Shown here one piece after another: positions 63,135 to 64,000 of a stretch of DNA of 64,000 nt; within the stretch, counting starts at the first letter, position 1; each line of letters opens with the position of its first letter. The notes under the pieces are model-generated. The model ran no database searches, had not been told where the DNA came from, and saw only the letters and a program-made list of their open reading frames with translations. The stretch covers positions 59,552 to 123,551 of the forward strand of contig NZ_NISY01000016.1 of the NCBI RefSeq assembly GCF_007595705.1, given 5' to 3'. A program made the position numbers and the translations under genes. Origin of the DNA: Streptomyces sp. SAJ15. GTDB lineage: Bacteria; Actinomycetota; Actinomycetes; Streptomycetales; Streptomycetaceae.

Positions 63135-63766
63135 GGGCCACCGCGCCGGGCGGCCGCACGGCGAGCCCGCCCAAACAGGACCGCAGCCGGGCCACCCGGC
63201 GGCGGCTGCTGTCCGCGGCCGTGGCCTGCCTGGCCGAACACGGCTGGGCGGGCTCCACGGTCGCGGCGGTCGCCGAGCGGGCCGGGGTCTCCCGCGGGGC
63301 GGCGCAGCACCACTTCCCGACCCGCGAGGACCTCTTCACGGCGGCGGTGGAGCAGGTCGCGGAGGAACGGCAGGAGGCGCTCAAGGCCCTGGCCGCCAAG
63401 CTGCCGCCGGCCGGCTCCGTCGCCCGCACCCGCACCATCGTCGAGGCCCTCGTCGACCTCTACACCGGCCCGCTCTTCCGCGCCGCCCTCCAGCTGTGGG
63501 TCGCCGCCTCCCACGAGGAACAGCTGGCCGCCCGCGTCGCCGCCCTGGAGGCCCGGATAGGCCGCGAGACCCACCGCACGGCCCTGGAGCTCCTGGGCGC
63601 CGACGAGGGCGTCCCCGGCGTCCGCGAGACCGTCCAGGGCCTGCTCGACATGGCCCGCGGCCTCGGCCTCGCCAACCTCCTCACCGACGACACCCCCCGC
63701 CGCACCCGCGTCATCACCGAGTGGTCCCGCCTCCTCGACAGCGCCCTGACCCCACCCCCGCCCTGA
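63119..63766 (+). CDS. TetR-family regulator, probable repressor of the catabolic operon
   Basis: 215 residues from the GTG at 63119 (VVDGVRATAPGGRTASPPK), with GGAGGG five bases before it. DNA-binding domain TRRRLLSAAVACLAEHGWAGSTVAAVAERAGVSRGAAQHHFPTREDLFTAAVEQ; the C-terminal helical domain (ALQLWVAASHEEQLAARVAALEARIGRETHRTALELL) matches the AcrR/TetR group controlling fatty-acid and branched-chain catabolism. Its position at the operon end and overlap with the hydratase gene parallel AtuR/LiuR-type regulators. The palindrome at 52477 is its candidate operator. Confidence 0.9.
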   Translation: MVDGVRATAPGGRTASPPKQDRSRATRRRLLSAAVACLAEHGWAGSTVAAVAERAGVSRGAAQHHFPTREDLFTAAVEQVAEERQEALKALAAKLPPAGSVARTRTIVEALVDLYTGPLFRAALQLWVAASHEEQLAARVAALEARIGRETHRTALELLGADEGVPGVRETVQGLLDMARGLGLANLLTDDTPRRTRVITEWSRLLDSALTPPPP

Positions 63767-64000
63767 CCCCACGACGGCGAGAAGCCCGACGTCGGACCCC
63801 GGCGGTACCGAACGGCCACAACCGGCTGGGGCGGGGGGTGCGCCGCGCACCGCGCGCCGCGCACGGGGGTCGGGGTCGTGGGGGCGGCAGGCCCCCACAT
63901 CCCGCCGCGACGGCGAGAACCCCGACGGCGGGGCCCGGCGGTGCCGAACGAGCCGCAACCGGCTCGGGAACGGGGGTGCGCCGCGCCGCGCGCCGCGCAC
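63767..64000. repeat. Intergenic repeat array at the window edge
   Basis: Two related units start at ~63770 and ~63905 (offset 136). Each has CGACGGCGAGAA, CCGGCGGT.CCGAACG, CAACCGGCT and a GGGGGTGCGCCGCG block. The core matches the array at 29704-29931, so the same repeat family occurs twice in this window. No gene is seen in this stretch. Confidence 0.7.

Overview
The window is high-GC actinobacterial DNA and almost certainly Streptomyces. GTG and TTG starts are common, genes are tightly packed, and the gene content is typical of that genus: a GroEL with a Gly/Met tail, the futalosine menaquinone genes mqnB and mqnD, an XPB helicase with its partner gene, a DUF574-type methyltransferase, a CU044_5270-type protein behind an ECF sigma factor, DUF2530, DUF3027 and TIGR03084. 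No rRNA or tRNA gene, CRISPR array, insertion sequence with a transposase, or prophage gene was recognised.

Layout, left to right. 1-3.6 kb: 3' part of groEL with a strong terminator, then murQ with its RpiR-type regulator (cell-wall amino-sugar recycling) and a divergent small protein. 3.8-8.7 kb: an accessory-looking block, with a divergent HTH/repeat regulator facing three genes joined by 4-base overlaps (APH-fold kinase, lactate/malate-dehydrogenase-like enzyme, HPr-kinase-like P-loop protein). This is the best candidate for an undescribed system. 8.7-20 kb: HD phosphohydrolase, cutC, the RNA-polymerase-remodelling helicase HelD, XPB with its large winged-helix/WYL-type partner, a membrane protein and a HAD phosphatase. 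20-26 kb: a cold-shock protein, then an oppositely oriented group holding an MFS transporter, a lipoprotein, mqnB and mqnD, and a DUF3027 gene. 26-31.8 kb: a 1126-residue sacsin/Hsp90-type ATPase protein, an intergenic repeat array, a SAM methyltransferase and a secreted Ig-like protein. 31.8-40.9 kb: a CtpE-like P-type ATPase, DUF2530, a purine permease, an orphan ribbon-helix-helix protein, MarR plus MFS, thpR, a 28-residue membrane peptide and an aldo/keto reductase. 41-49.4 kb: ECF sigma factor with a translationally coupled membrane protein, a propeller-like surface protein, a PPOX/F420 enzyme, serC, a small secreted peptide and a fused FAD/Fe-S dehydrogenase. 49.5-52.4 kb: a DrrAB-type exporter divergent from its TetR regulator across a perfect 16-bp inverted repeat. 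52.5-63.8 kb: a catabolic operon (TIGR03084, AtuA, acyl-CoA carboxylase beta and alpha, acyl-CoA dehydrogenase, CoA ligase, enoyl-CoA hydratase, TetR) that parallels the Pseudomonas acyclic-terpene (atu) set almost gene for gene.

Two features recur. Short tandem repeats and low-complexity coding tracts sit at the ends of otherwise conserved proteins (RpiR, MarR, MFS, FAD dehydrogenase, AtuA, ABC ATPase). Dispersed or inserted repeats also occur: an 84-bp-period array near 29.8 kb, a related array at the right edge, and a long AT-containing hairpin inserted in frame inside the biotin carboxylase gene near 58.3 kb. All family assignments come from reading the translated sequence; no database search was run.
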